DNA of 8,312 nt, from the NCBI GenBank assembly GCA_003219095.1, contig QHPM01000170.1, positions 9,942-18,253 on the forward strand. The letters are read 5' to 3'. Shown here in pieces: positions 1 through 6,512 of this stretch (its first letter is position 1; each line of letters opens with the position of its first letter). Origin of the DNA: Verrucomicrobiota bacterium. Lineage in GTDB: Bacteria; Verrucomicrobiota; Verrucomicrobiia; Chthoniobacterales; UBA10450. The notes below the pieces were generated by a model. It was not told the origin of the DNA. It was given only the letters and a program-made list of their open reading frames with translations, and searched no databases. The position numbers were made by a program, and so were the translations under genes.

Positions 1-112
1 ACTGTGTCCGCATCGGATTCGGCATTGTCGGGTCAGCGCCGAATGCAGCGCGTCGAGCCCTGGCCGATGCCTCCAGCAGCTCTTCCATCGGTTTTTTCGG
101 TTCGGGCGGCAT
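1..112 (-). CDS. Start of an unidentified gene downstream of the ECF sigma factor (partial)
   Basis: An open frame starts at ATG (112-110) and stays open to the left edge, giving 37 codons beginning MPPEPKKPMEELLEASARAR. It starts 11 bases after the TAA of the sigma-factor gene on the same strand, so the two are probably co-transcribed. The visible part is soluble, charged and probably helical (residues 9-23), with no signal peptide or zinc-binding Cys/His. A gene placed directly after an ECF sigma gene is often its anti-sigma factor or a membrane regulator, but that is a positional guess, because the diagnostic part lies outside the window. No clear Shine-Dalgarno is visible, so translation may be coupled to the sigma gene. 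Confidence 0.55.
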   Translation of the reverse strand, partial: MPPEPKKPMEELLEASARARRAAFGADPTMPNPMRTQ

Positions 113-123
113 GATTCAATAAG

Positions 124-753
124 TTAGACGGCAAATGAATGTTCCGGCGGAAAGATTTTTTTCGCGATCAGACAGAGGCGATCGAGACATTTGCTCAAGC
201 GCGAGCTGACGGTTTTTGGATTCAATCGCAGCTCGGCTGCGATTTCGCTGTAACTCAGGTCGCCATAATAACGCAGCTCAATGATTTCCCGGCAGGGGTC
301 GTCCAGTTGATCGAGGCTTTGCCGAATGAGACGCGAAGTTTCGGCGTTTACGAGCAGGGTATCCGGCCGGGGACATTGCGATGGCGGATCGAGGCCTTCG
401 CCCGCGCCATCGAGCGAGAAATGAACCATCCTGCCCCCGCGCTTCTCGGCACGACTCTTTCCGCGAAAATCCATTGCCTTGTTCGTGGCCACGCGCAGCA
501 ACCACGTTTGAAACGAACTCTTTCCTTGAAATGATGCCAGGTTTCGCACCACCGCGAGGAAGGTTTCCTGGCAAATTTCTTCCGTGTCTTCGTGATTGAA
601 GTCGGCGGACAATTGGAAAACGAAGCGCGCCGCCACCGGATAATATTTGTCGAACAACGCATCCCAGGCCTCCGCGTCACCGCCGCGACAGCGTTCGATC
701 AAATCGGCATCGACCTTGCCGGAATCAGAGACCGCAACTCGAGACTCGCTCAT
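124..753 (-). CDS. ECF-type RNA polymerase sigma factor (sigma-70 family)
   Basis: This 209-residue cytoplasmic protein would direct RNA polymerase to a specific promoter set. Sigma region 2 spans about residues 31-101: DALFDKYYPVAARFVFQL, then the core-binding and -10-binding helices with EEICQETFLAVVRNL and FQTWLLRVATNKAMD. A linker of about 40 residues follows. Region 4 is at about 143-196, with the -35-reading helix-turn-helix in LSYSEIAAELRLNPKTVSSR (166-185). Regions 1 and 3 are absent and the length suits ECF factors. The start is the ATG at 753-751. A second gene follows after 11 bases, and the VIT/VWA operon is divergent. A possible self-regulated promoter lies at 781-808. The ECF subgroup and the signal sensed cannot be read from the sequence. 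Confidence 0.93.
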   Translation of the reverse strand: MSESRVAVSDSGKVDADLIERCRGGDAEAWDALFDKYYPVAARFVFQLSADFNHEDTEEICQETFLAVVRNLASFQGKSSFQTWLLRVATNKAMDFRGKSRAEKRGGRMVHFSLDGAGEGLDPPSQCPRPDTLLVNAETSRLIRQSLDQLDDPCREIIELRYYGDLSYSEIAAELRLNPKTVSSRLSKCLDRLCLIAKKIFPPEHSFAV

Positions 754-780
754 TAGACCACGTTGATCATCTCACGCACC

Positions 781-808
781 TCTGACCTGTCCAGTCTCTG
801 GGCGGTTC
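781..808 (-). promoter_or_regulatory. Candidate ECF-type promoter for the sigma-factor gene
   Basis: Read on the minus strand, TGAACC (-35-like, GAACC at 808-804) is followed after 17 bases by GTCAGA (-10-like, 786-781). GAAC-type -35 boxes with GTC-containing -10 boxes at 16-17 bases are typical of promoters read by ECF sigma factors, which often control their own genes. Transcription would start near 773, leaving a leader of about 20 bases before the ATG at 753. This is a by-eye match in an 83-base gap, so a chance hit is possible. Confidence 0.25.
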
Positions 809-836
809 AGAAAAAAGCGGGAGCATTTCCGCGGCT

Positions 837-3095
837 ATGCCGACTAACAAGGCAATGAAAAGATCGCTTCTGATTCTCGCCGCCGGTTTGCTCAGCATTG
901 TTTCCAATGCGCGTGGCGATGGCTTCATCGTGGTCGAACGACCATTTCTGGTCCGGCCCGGCCACTTCCCCTTTGCACCGCTCGAGGTGGCCAGTCACCA
1001 TGTCGAGGTCAAGATCGACGGCCAGGTAGCGGTTACTTCCATCGATCAGGAATTCTACAATCCGAACGATCAGCGCCTGGAAGGAACCTACATGTTTCCG
1101 GTACCGAAAGACGCGCACATCGACAAGTTCAGCATGGAGATCGGCGGGAAAATGGTGGATGCCGAATTATTACCCGCGGACAAGGCGCGGCAAATTTACG
1201 AGGACATCGTGCGCAAGATGCGCGACCCGGCGCTGCTGGAATACGCCGGTCGTGATCTCTTCAAAGTCCGCGTTTTTCCGATCGAACCGCGCAGCCGCAA
1301 GCCGATCAAGATTTCCTATACCGAATTGCTGCATTCCGATGCCGGCACGGTGACCTACAGCTATCCGCTGAGCACGGAGAAATTTTCCGCCGAACCGATC
1401 AAGAATCTGAGCATAAAAGTGGAGGTGAAATCGGAGCTACCGCTCGCCTCGATTTATTCGCCCAGCCACAAGGTTGAAATCAGACGGGATGGCGCCAATC
1501 GCGCCGTGATTGGTTATGAATCGAAAGACGAAAAGCCAGACACCGATTTCCAGCTCGTTTACAACTCAGAAGCGCGTGATGTGGGGCTAAGTTTGATCAC
1601 GCACAAGCCCGCAGGCGAAGATGGTTACTTTGTTCTTCTCGCCGCTCCGACCATTGCGAAGGAAACCAAGTCCACTCCGAAGGATGTAGTCTTTGTCGTC
1701 GATACCTCGGGCTCAATGGCGGGCGCAAAATTGCAGCAGGCAAAGAAGGCGCTGGAATTCTGCGTCGAGAATTTAAACGGCGAAGATCGTTTCGAGATCG
1801 TGCGGTTTTCCACCGAAGTGGAGGCGCTCTTTGGCAAACTGGTTGATGCTGATTCGGAACATCGCAAGCGCGCTTCAAATTTCATCGCCGAGCTGAGGCC
1901 GATTGGCGGCACCGCCATTGCCGATGCGTTGCAGAGTGCACTCAAAACGCGCACCGAAAAAACGGAGCGGCCATTTGTTATCATTTTTCTGACGGATGGA
2001 TTGCCCACCGTCGGCACGCGCAATCCCGACGACATTCTAGCGGAAGTAAAAAAGGCTGGGGACGCACGCATCTTTTCTTTCGGCATCGGGTCGGACGTGA
2101 ACACGCAACTACTCGATCAGATTGCCGAGAGAACGCGTGCTTTCAGCCAATACGTATTGGCGAACGAGGATCTCGAAGTAAAGGTTTCGAACTTCTATAC
2201 GCGAATCAAAGAACCGGTGCTGACGAATGTGCGTTTGGAATTCGGTGGCGGGGTTCGCACCAGTAAATTGTATCCGACGCAATTGCCGGACTTGTTCAAG
2301 GGCGACCAACTTGTCCTGACTGGTCGCTACTCTGTAGCCGGGGTCGCTGACCCCAGTCGCGAAATCGAAGCGAAACTGACCGGCATTGCCAACGGGCGCG
2401 AGCAAATATTCACCTACAGGGTAAAATTCGATGACTCTTCCAACGATTACGTAGCGAGGCTTTGGGCAACGCGTCGGGTTGGGTTCCTACTCGATGAGAT
2501 CCGGATTCACGGCGAAACCAAAGAGCTGCGCGATGAAGCAACCGATTTGGCGCGCCGATATGGGATAGTTACTCCCTACACCGCCTACTTGATCGTCGAA
2601 GACGAAGATCGGCGCCGAGTGCCAGTGACTGAGCGTTCGATGCAAAGCATGAGCGCGGATAGTTCGGCGCGGGCGGAGGTTTCGAAGGCCTGGTCCGGAT
2701 TCAAGGAAAAGAAGGATGGCGAGGACGCGGTCGCAAACGCGCGCAGCCAGAATGCTTTCAAATTCGCCGATCAATCTGCGGCCTCGATTAATTACGGTGC
2801 AGCTGAATCATTGCGCGGATTCGCTCTCAATGCACCAGCTGCACCGGCGGAATCGGAGCGTCTGACACGCTATACGCAGCAATCGAAATTTGTGAATGGC
2901 CGCGCCTTTTTCCAAAACGGCAAACAATGGGTTGATACGAACGCGCAAAACGCGACCGGGCGGCAACGTGTTCAGTTCAACTCCGAGGCCTATTTCGATC
3001 TTCTCAAGAACCACCCGGAGGCCGCGCCGTGGATGGCGCTTGGCCAAAACATCCTGCTCGCGCTCGACGACACCGTTTACGAAATCACCGAATAA
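837..3095 (+). CDS. Exported VIT + VWA domain protein
   Basis: The protein has 752 residues. An N-terminal signal sequence (about residues 7-27, KRS followed by a hydrophobic stretch ending near SNARG) indicates export. A VIT domain (inter-alpha-trypsin inhibitor type) covers about 30-165, with FYNPNDQRLEGTYMFPVP at 73-90 and KARQIYEDIV at 116-125. A von Willebrand A domain covers about 283-450 with a complete MIDAS metal site: DTSGS at 289-293, Thr359 in GGTA, and Asp387 in LTDG. A conserved post-VWA segment (about 540-589, ending RRYGIVTPYTAYLIVED) is typical of bacterial VIT-VWA proteins. The tail (about 600-752) is Ala/Ser/Asn-rich. No C-terminal membrane anchor or LPXTG is seen. By analogy with the family, it probably binds proteins at the envelope in a metal-dependent way. 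ATG 837 has GGGAG 13 bases upstream; ATG 855 is an alternative that leaves the signal peptide intact. It is first in an operon with the VWA gene at 3100. Confidence 0.93.
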   Translation: MPTNKAMKRSLLILAAGLLSIVSNARGDGFIVVERPFLVRPGHFPFAPLEVASHHVEVKIDGQVAVTSIDQEFYNPNDQRLEGTYMFPVPKDAHIDKFSMEIGGKMVDAELLPADKARQIYEDIVRKMRDPALLEYAGRDLFKVRVFPIEPRSRKPIKISYTELLHSDAGTVTYSYPLSTEKFSAEPIKNLSIKVEVKSELPLASIYSPSHKVEIRRDGANRAVIGYESKDEKPDTDFQLVYNSEARDVGLSLITHKPAGEDGYFVLLAAPTIAKETKSTPKDVVFVVDTSGSMAGAKLQQAKKALEFCVENLNGEDRFEIVRFSTEVEALFGKLVDADSEHRKRASNFIAELRPIGGTAIADALQSALKTRTEKTERPFVIIFLTDGLPTVGTRNPDDILAEVKKAGDARIFSFGIGSDVNTQLLDQIAERTRAFSQYVLANEDLEVKVSNFYTRIKEPVLTNVRLEFGGGVRTSKLYPTQLPDLFKGDQLVLTGRYSVAGVADPSREIEAKLTGIANGREQIFTYRVKFDDSSNDYVARLWATRRVGFLLDEIRIHGETKELRDEATDLARRYGIVTPYTAYLIVEDEDRRRVPVTERSMQSMSADSSARAEVSKAWSGFKEKKDGEDAVANARSQNAFKFADQSAASINYGAAESLRGFALNAPAAPAESERLTRYTQQSKFVNGRAFFQNGKQWVDTNAQNATGRQRVQFNSEAYFDLLKNHPEAAPWMALGQNILLALDDTVYEITE

Positions 3096-3099
3096 AACT

Positions 3100-4227
3100 A
3101 TGAACAAAGCCATTACATTCCTCACCGTTGCGATCGCGCTTGGCTGCTCGCAAACACTCAACGCCAAAATCCAGACTAGCGACGCGAAGCCACGCATCGA
3201 AGTCTGTTTTGTTCTCGATACCACCGGCTCGATGGGCGGCCTGATCGAGGGTGCGAAACAAAAAATCTGGTCGATTGCCAATGAAATGATCAGCGCAAAA
3301 CCGACGCCGGAATTAAAACTCGGCTTGATTGGCTACCGCGATCGCGGCGATGAATACGTTGTTAAATCATTTCTGCTCACGGACGACATCGATTCGATCT
3401 ATGGCCATCTACGCGACTTCAAAGCAGAAGGCGGCGGGGATGAACCGGAAAGCGTGAACGAAGCTCTTGCCGAAGCAATCGAGAAAATGCCGTGGAGTCA
3501 GGACCGAAAAGTTCTGAAGATTATTTTTCTGGTGGGCGATGCGCCGCCCCACCTGGATTATGCCGATGCTCCGAAGTATCCCGAGCTTTGCCGGATTGCA
3601 GCGAAAAAGGATTTAATCGTCAACACCGTGCAATGCGGGAACCTGGCTGAAACCACGCCGATCTGGAAGGAGATCGCGAAATTGTCTGAAGGTAGCTATT
3701 CCGCCATTGCTCAATCTGGGGGCGTGGCAGTGATCGCAACGCCGCTGGACGACGAGCTGGCGCGGTTGAACAGGAAGATCGGCACTACCCTGATTCCATA
3801 TGGTGATGCCGCGTTGCAACGCGAAGTAGCCGCGAAGCAAGCTTTCGCGGAAAGCGCGCCGGCCAGTGCCGCCGCCGACCGCCTGAGCTATAACGCTAAG
3901 ACCGGCAAGGCAGTTCAAGGTCGGGGTGAACTTCTCGATGCTTTGGCGAACAAAGAAGTCAAACTAGATGCCATCGACAAGAAAGACTTGCCAAAGGAAT
4001 TTCAGAAACTAACGAAACAGGAGATGGAGGCTCGGATCGCCAAAACACGGGCGGAACGAGATAGTCTGCAAAAAGAAGTGCAAAATCTCTCCAAGAAGCG
4101 CGACGCCTATATCGAGGCGGAAAACAAGCGGCTAGCAGAAGCAGGGAAGGGCGATGGCTTTGACGAGAAAGTGGCGGAGACGATCCACCAGCAAGCTGAA
4201 AGAAAAGGCATTAACTACACGCCGTGA
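3100..4227 (+). CDS. Exported VWA domain protein with coiled-coil tail
   Basis: The protein has 375 residues. The frame is open further upstream (from 2896), but that part overlaps the preceding gene. ATG 3100 is chosen because it lies 4 bases after that gene's stop and begins a good signal peptide, MNKAITFLTVAIALGC...LNA, with likely cleavage after Ala22. Cys16 in ALGC is only a weak lipobox. The VWA domain (about 31-215) carries the variant MIDAS motif DTTGS at 40-44, the second metal-site region around GGGDEPESVNEAL (111-123), and the third Asp in FLVGDAPPH (143-151). Residues about 296-348 are Lys/Glu/Arg-rich and predicted coiled coil, followed by a short C-terminal segment. Function is unknown; a structural or protein-binding role in the periplasm fits. 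The VWA is of a different subtype from its neighbour (DTTGS versus DTSGS, no VIT domain), so this is not a simple tandem duplicate. Confidence 0.9.
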   Translation: MNKAITFLTVAIALGCSQTLNAKIQTSDAKPRIEVCFVLDTTGSMGGLIEGAKQKIWSIANEMISAKPTPELKLGLIGYRDRGDEYVVKSFLLTDDIDSIYGHLRDFKAEGGGDEPESVNEALAEAIEKMPWSQDRKVLKIIFLVGDAPPHLDYADAPKYPELCRIAAKKDLIVNTVQCGNLAETTPIWKEIAKLSEGSYSAIAQSGGVAVIATPLDDELARLNRKIGTTLIPYGDAALQREVAAKQAFAESAPASAAADRLSYNAKTGKAVQGRGELLDALANKEVKLDAIDKKDLPKEFQKLTKQEMEARIAKTRAERDSLQKEVQNLSKKRDAYIEAENKRLAEAGKGDGFDEKVAETIHQQAERKGINYTP

Positions 4228-4271
4228 GCTTTAGTCAGATAAACAAAGAAATTCCTGGGTGCGGTGCGCTC

Positions 4272-4393
4272 TGTCATCCCGAGCGCAAGCGAGGGACCTC
4301 GCCCAAGATCATGGATCGCACAAGGTAGGTTTGCGCAATTACCGTGCGCTCGCGAGGCCTCTCAGGCCCAAAGCGCTGCGGTTCGGCATGACA
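4272..4393. repeat. Imperfect inverted-repeat element with TGTCAT...ATGACA ends
   Basis: The left end TGTCATCCCGAGCGC (4272-4286) matches the reverse complement of the right end (TGTCATGCCGAACCGC, ending at 4393) with few mismatches. A second inner arm pair follows: AGGGACCTCGC (4292-4302) against GCGAGGCCTCT (4352-4362). The whole forms a long stem around a loop near 4303-4351. No coding sequence is seen. Elements beginning TGTCATCCCGAGCG are, from memory, common dispersed intergenic repeats in several environmental phyla; copy number here is unknown. It lies between the VWA gene stop and the mlaE-like gene and could be transcribed as a hairpin. Confidence 0.6.
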
Positions 4394-4425
4394 TGCGCGT
4401 CGCGCCGACACCATTAGCGCGAGGT

Positions 4426-4557
4426 TCAAGGAGCGGCGGTCTCTCTCCGAGCTGTAGGCTCTGCGAGCCGGAAAGCCAGACCGCGGTGTATTTGATTCGG
4501 CGACTGGGCCTCTGGCTCGGACGAGCCGACGGCTCGGAGAGAGGCGCCGCTCCTTGA
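4426..4557. repeat. Palindromic dispersed element, AGGAGCGGCG family, copy 1
   Basis: Arm TCAAGGAGCGGCGGTCTC... (4426-4451) is an almost perfect inverted repeat of 4533-4557 (one-base insertion plus one mismatch over 25-26 bases). Inside are smaller hairpins: GGCTC-TGC-GAGCC (4457-4469) and GGCTC-GGAC-GAGCC (4514-4527). The centre includes TTGATTCGGCGACTG (4491-4505). A related, shorter element with the same order of motifs lies at 7410-7477, which shows this is a repeat family. No open frame here looks like a real protein. Confidence 0.7.
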
Positions 4558-4578
4558 TGCGCTCCGTGATTGGGCGAC

Positions 4579-4604
4579 CTGGCGTCTTCGATTCTGCACG
4601 CCAG
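4579..4604. other. Short perfect hairpin upstream of the mlaE-like gene
   Basis: CTGGCGT (4579-4585) and ACGCCAG (4598-4604) form a 7-base perfect stem around a 12-base loop, 39 bases before the TTG start at 4644. It could be an operator, a leader hairpin, or chance. No poly-T tract follows, so it is not a typical intrinsic terminator. Confidence 0.3.
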
Positions 4605-4643
4605 TAACTCCCATGTTTCAAGTTTGCGTGGCCCGAGCGTGGT

Positions 4644-5408
4644 TTGCTAAATGAGTGGTTGCCGCACTTGAAGAATTATTTCCAGCTCAATTTCAGTCTG
4701 CTTTACTGGCTCTTGGTCGCGCCATTCACCGGGCGCGGATTTAAACTGGCGCCGATCTTTCGGCAGATGGTTTTCATCGGGGTGCGGGCCGCGCCGATGG
4801 TGGCGCTGACCGCATTCAGCGTTGGGGTAACGCTGGCGATGCAGGCGGCGCATTCTTTACAACAATTAGGCGCGGAAATTTATGTGCCCGATCTGGTGAT
4901 GGTAACGCTGCTACGCGAGATGGGACCGGTATTGATCGCAGTGATCGTGATTGGGCGAAGCGGATCGGCGGTAGCGGCGGAATTGGGCACGATGAAAGTG
5001 TCGGAAGAAATCGAAGCGCTGGAAGTGATGGCAATTAATCCGATCCAATATCTGGTCGTGCCGCGCTTTCTTGCCATGCTGGTGATGTTACCCGCGCTCA
5101 CGATTTTCGGAAATTACATTGGGGTCCTGGGCGGCTGGGCGGTTTGCCGTTTCGCGCTCAATTTTAACACCGCCGGTTACATCATGCGGGCGTTGGAAAG
5201 CGCCAACACCTGGGACCTCTATTCCGGAATGATCAAGAGCGCAGTGTTCGCGTGGATCATCATAACGATCGCGTGCAACGCCGGACTGCACGTGGAAGGC
5301 GGCGCGGAAGGCGTGGGTCAATCGACGACGGCGGCCGTGGTGCAGTCGTTGCTGGCGATGCTGGTGATGAACGCGGTGCTCACGGGAGTATTCTTTTTCG
5401 CGGGATGA
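4644..5408 (+). CDS. mlaE: MlaE-family ABC transporter permease (lipid transport)
   Basis: This 254-residue inner-membrane protein is the permease of an MCE/Mla-type transporter, which moves phospholipids between the inner and outer membranes. Hydrophobic segments lie at about 49-68, 86-108, 137-168, 195-213 and 228-253, after an amphipathic N-terminus. The family's cytoplasmic coupling motif is clear: ELGTMKVSEEIEALEVMAIN (113-132), then PIQYLVVPR. The length is normal for MlaE. The start is uncertain. The frame is closed upstream by TAA at 4605-4607 and has no early ATG or GTG, so TTG 4644 (MLNEWLPHLKNYF) is the best choice; TTG 4659 or 4668 are alternatives. No strong Shine-Dalgarno is seen. 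The ATPase follows 138 bases later and the MCE-protein remnant after that, in the same direction. The symbol is by family; orthology to the E. coli gene is not implied. Confidence 0.93.
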   Translation: MLNEWLPHLKNYFQLNFSLLYWLLVAPFTGRGFKLAPIFRQMVFIGVRAAPMVALTAFSVGVTLAMQAAHSLQQLGAEIYVPDLVMVTLLREMGPVLIAVIVIGRSGSAVAAELGTMKVSEEIEALEVMAINPIQYLVVPRFLAMLVMLPALTIFGNYIGVLGGWAVCRFALNFNTAGYIMRALESANTWDLYSGMIKSAVFAWIIITIACNAGLHVEGGAEGVGQSTTAAVVQSLLAMLVMNAVLTGVFFFAG

Positions 5409-5422
5409 GAAGGCACGGAACG

Positions 5423-5464
5423 GAATGACGAAGCACAAATGTCGAATGACGAAGGAATGACGAA
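5423..5464 (+). repeat. Three copies of GAATGACGAA in the permease-ATPase spacer
   Basis: Exact GAATGACGAA copies lie at 5423-5432, 5444-5453 and 5455-5464, with the related ATGGCGAACGAAGC just after. The same motif occurs at 6413-6422, with GAATGTCGAA at 6399-6408, in the next spacer of the cluster. The two spacers therefore share a repeat family. The rest of the spacer (5409-5546) holds the hairpin at 5503-5545 and nothing coding. Confidence 0.65.
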
Positions 5465-5502
5465 ATGGCGAACGAAGCTAAAACAATTACAAATGTTACA
5501 AA

Positions 5503-5545
5503 GTTAAAAGGGGCGGATCCATTGTAACGTTGTAACCCTTTTAAC
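5503..5545. other. 10-base perfect inverted repeat abutting the ATPase start codon
   Basis: GTTAAAAGGG (5503-5512) and CCCTTTTAAC (5536-5545) are perfectly complementary around a 23-base loop. The right arm ends one base before the ATG at 5547, where a ribosome-binding site would be expected. GTTACAA (5495-5501) can also pair with TTGTAAC at 5522-5528 or 5530-5536, giving alternative folds. There is no U-tract after the stem, so it does not look like an intrinsic terminator. It could be a dispersed repeat or a structure that affects translation. Confidence 0.5.
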
Positions 5546-5546
5546 C

Positions 5547-6395
5547 ATGATTGACTCCCCAGTAATCGAAGTGGCCGATCTTGTCCGCAAGTTCGGAAAT
5601 CGCGCAGTCATCAACGATATTTCCTTCAACATTCATCGCGGTGAAACACTCGTTATCATGGGCGGGAGCGGTTGCGGGAAGAGCACTTTGCTTCGGCATA
5701 TCATCGGCTCGATGAAACCAACTTCGGGTTCGGTAAAGATTTTTGGGGAAGAGATCACAGGCATGAATGAACGCGAGATTGAGACCGTGCGACGGCGTTT
5801 CGGAATGCTGTTTCAATCGGGCGCGCTCCTCGCCTCATTGACCGTCGGCGAAAATGTTGCACTGCCGTTATTACAGCACACCAAGATGTCGATTGATGAG
5901 ATCGAGGAAGTGGTCAGGCAAAAATTGCAAATGGTCGGGTTAAGCGGATTTGAAGATCTCAAACCAGCGGAGATTAGCGGTGGAATGAAGAAGCGCGTTG
6001 GATTGGCACGCGCATTGGCACTCGATCCAGAACTGCTTTTCAGCGATGAACCAACCTCCGGACTTGATCCGATTATGACCGCGGTGGTCGATCAACTCAC
6101 GCTTAAGCTGACGCACGGAAGTCACATGACGGCGGTGGTGGTCACGCATGACATGACGAGCGCGTTTCGCATCGCCACGCGGATGATTATGCTCGGACGC
6201 GGATCGATTATCGCGCAAGGTAAGCCGGAGGAAATTCGCGCCAGCCCGAATCCCGAAGTGCAACAATTTATCAATGGCGAAGCTGACGGGCCGGTGCCGT
6301 TGAATATTTCGCAGGAGGAACATGACGATCATCCCCACGTGAAGCCGCGGCCCCTGGCGCACGCGCGCGGGCGCTTTCATCACAAAACGGCATGA
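5547..6395 (+). CDS. mlaF: MlaF-family ABC transporter ATP-binding protein
   Basis: This 282-residue cytoplasmic ATPase powers the MlaE-type permease encoded upstream. All the ABC motifs are present: Walker A GGSGCGKST (39-47), the Q-loop Gln90 in GMLFQSGALL, the signature ISGGM (143-147, family variant of LSGGQ), Walker B LLFSDEP (163-169) with catalytic Glu168, D-loop SGLD (171-174), and the H-loop His201 in VVVTHDM. FQSGALLASLTVGENVALPL (89-108) is typical of the Mla/Mkl branch. After about residue 254 there is a charged, His-rich tail (six His in about 24 residues). The start is ATG 5547 (MIDSPVIEVADLV), which gives a normal N-terminus, but no Shine-Dalgarno is visible and a perfect inverted repeat ends one base upstream. 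The broken MCE gene follows 117 bases downstream. Confidence 0.95.
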   Translation: MIDSPVIEVADLVRKFGNRAVINDISFNIHRGETLVIMGGSGCGKSTLLRHIIGSMKPTSGSVKIFGEEITGMNEREIETVRRRFGMLFQSGALLASLTVGENVALPLLQHTKMSIDEIEEVVRQKLQMVGLSGFEDLKPAEISGGMKKRVGLARALALDPELLFSDEPTSGLDPIMTAVVDQLTLKLTHGSHMTAVVVTHDMTSAFRIATRMIMLGRGSIIAQGKPEEIRASPNPEVQQFINGEADGPVPLNISQEEHDDHPHVKPRPLAHARGRFHHKTA

Positions 6396-6398
6396 TAT

Positions 6399-6489
6399 GA
6401 ATGTCGAAGCACGAATGACGAAATCCGAAGCTCGAATGACCCACGCCGATTCTTTGTCGTTCAAGCTTCGTCGTTCGACATTCGTCATT
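6399..6489. repeat. Imperfect palindromic GAATGACGAA repeat in the ATPase-MCE spacer
   Basis: The left half holds GAATGTCGAA (6399-6408), GAATGACGAA (6413-6422) and CGAAGCTCGAATGAC (6426-6440). The right half carries their complements, GTCGTTCAAGCTTCG (6456-6470) and GTTCGACATTCGTCATT (6473-6489). The inner arms pair at 13 of 15 positions around the loop 6441-6455. The message between ATPase and MCE gene could form a long hairpin. The motif is shared with 5423-5464, so it is probably a dispersed element rather than a site specific to one gene. Confidence 0.65.
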
Positions 6490-6512
6490 TCACAGGTTCG
6501 CCATTTTATTTG

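Noticed and set aside
139..534. Plus-strand frame of 131 residues antisense to the sigma factor
   Set aside because: It is a shadow of the sigma gene on the other strand, with no recognisable domain.
2896..3099. In-frame upstream extension of the second VWA gene (68 extra codons)
   Set aside because: It overlaps the end of the VIT-VWA gene in another frame, looks like an Arg/Thr/Pro-rich shadow, and would bury the clear signal peptide that begins at ATG 3100.
4272..4557. CRISPR array or attachment site
   Set aside because: The repeats are inverted rather than regularly spaced direct repeats, there are no spacers of uniform length, and no tRNA, integrase or cas gene is present.
4264..4621. 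Open frames on both strands in the 4228-4643 spacer (97, 115 and 62 residues)
   Set aside because: They lie over palindromic repeats, have low-complexity Arg/Ser/Pro-rich translations and no domain-like pattern. The openness comes from GC-rich repeat sequence.
5503..5545. Intrinsic terminator between permease and ATPase genes
   Set aside because: The stem is AT-rich with a 23-base loop, and no U-tract follows. The ATPase start codon comes one base after it.
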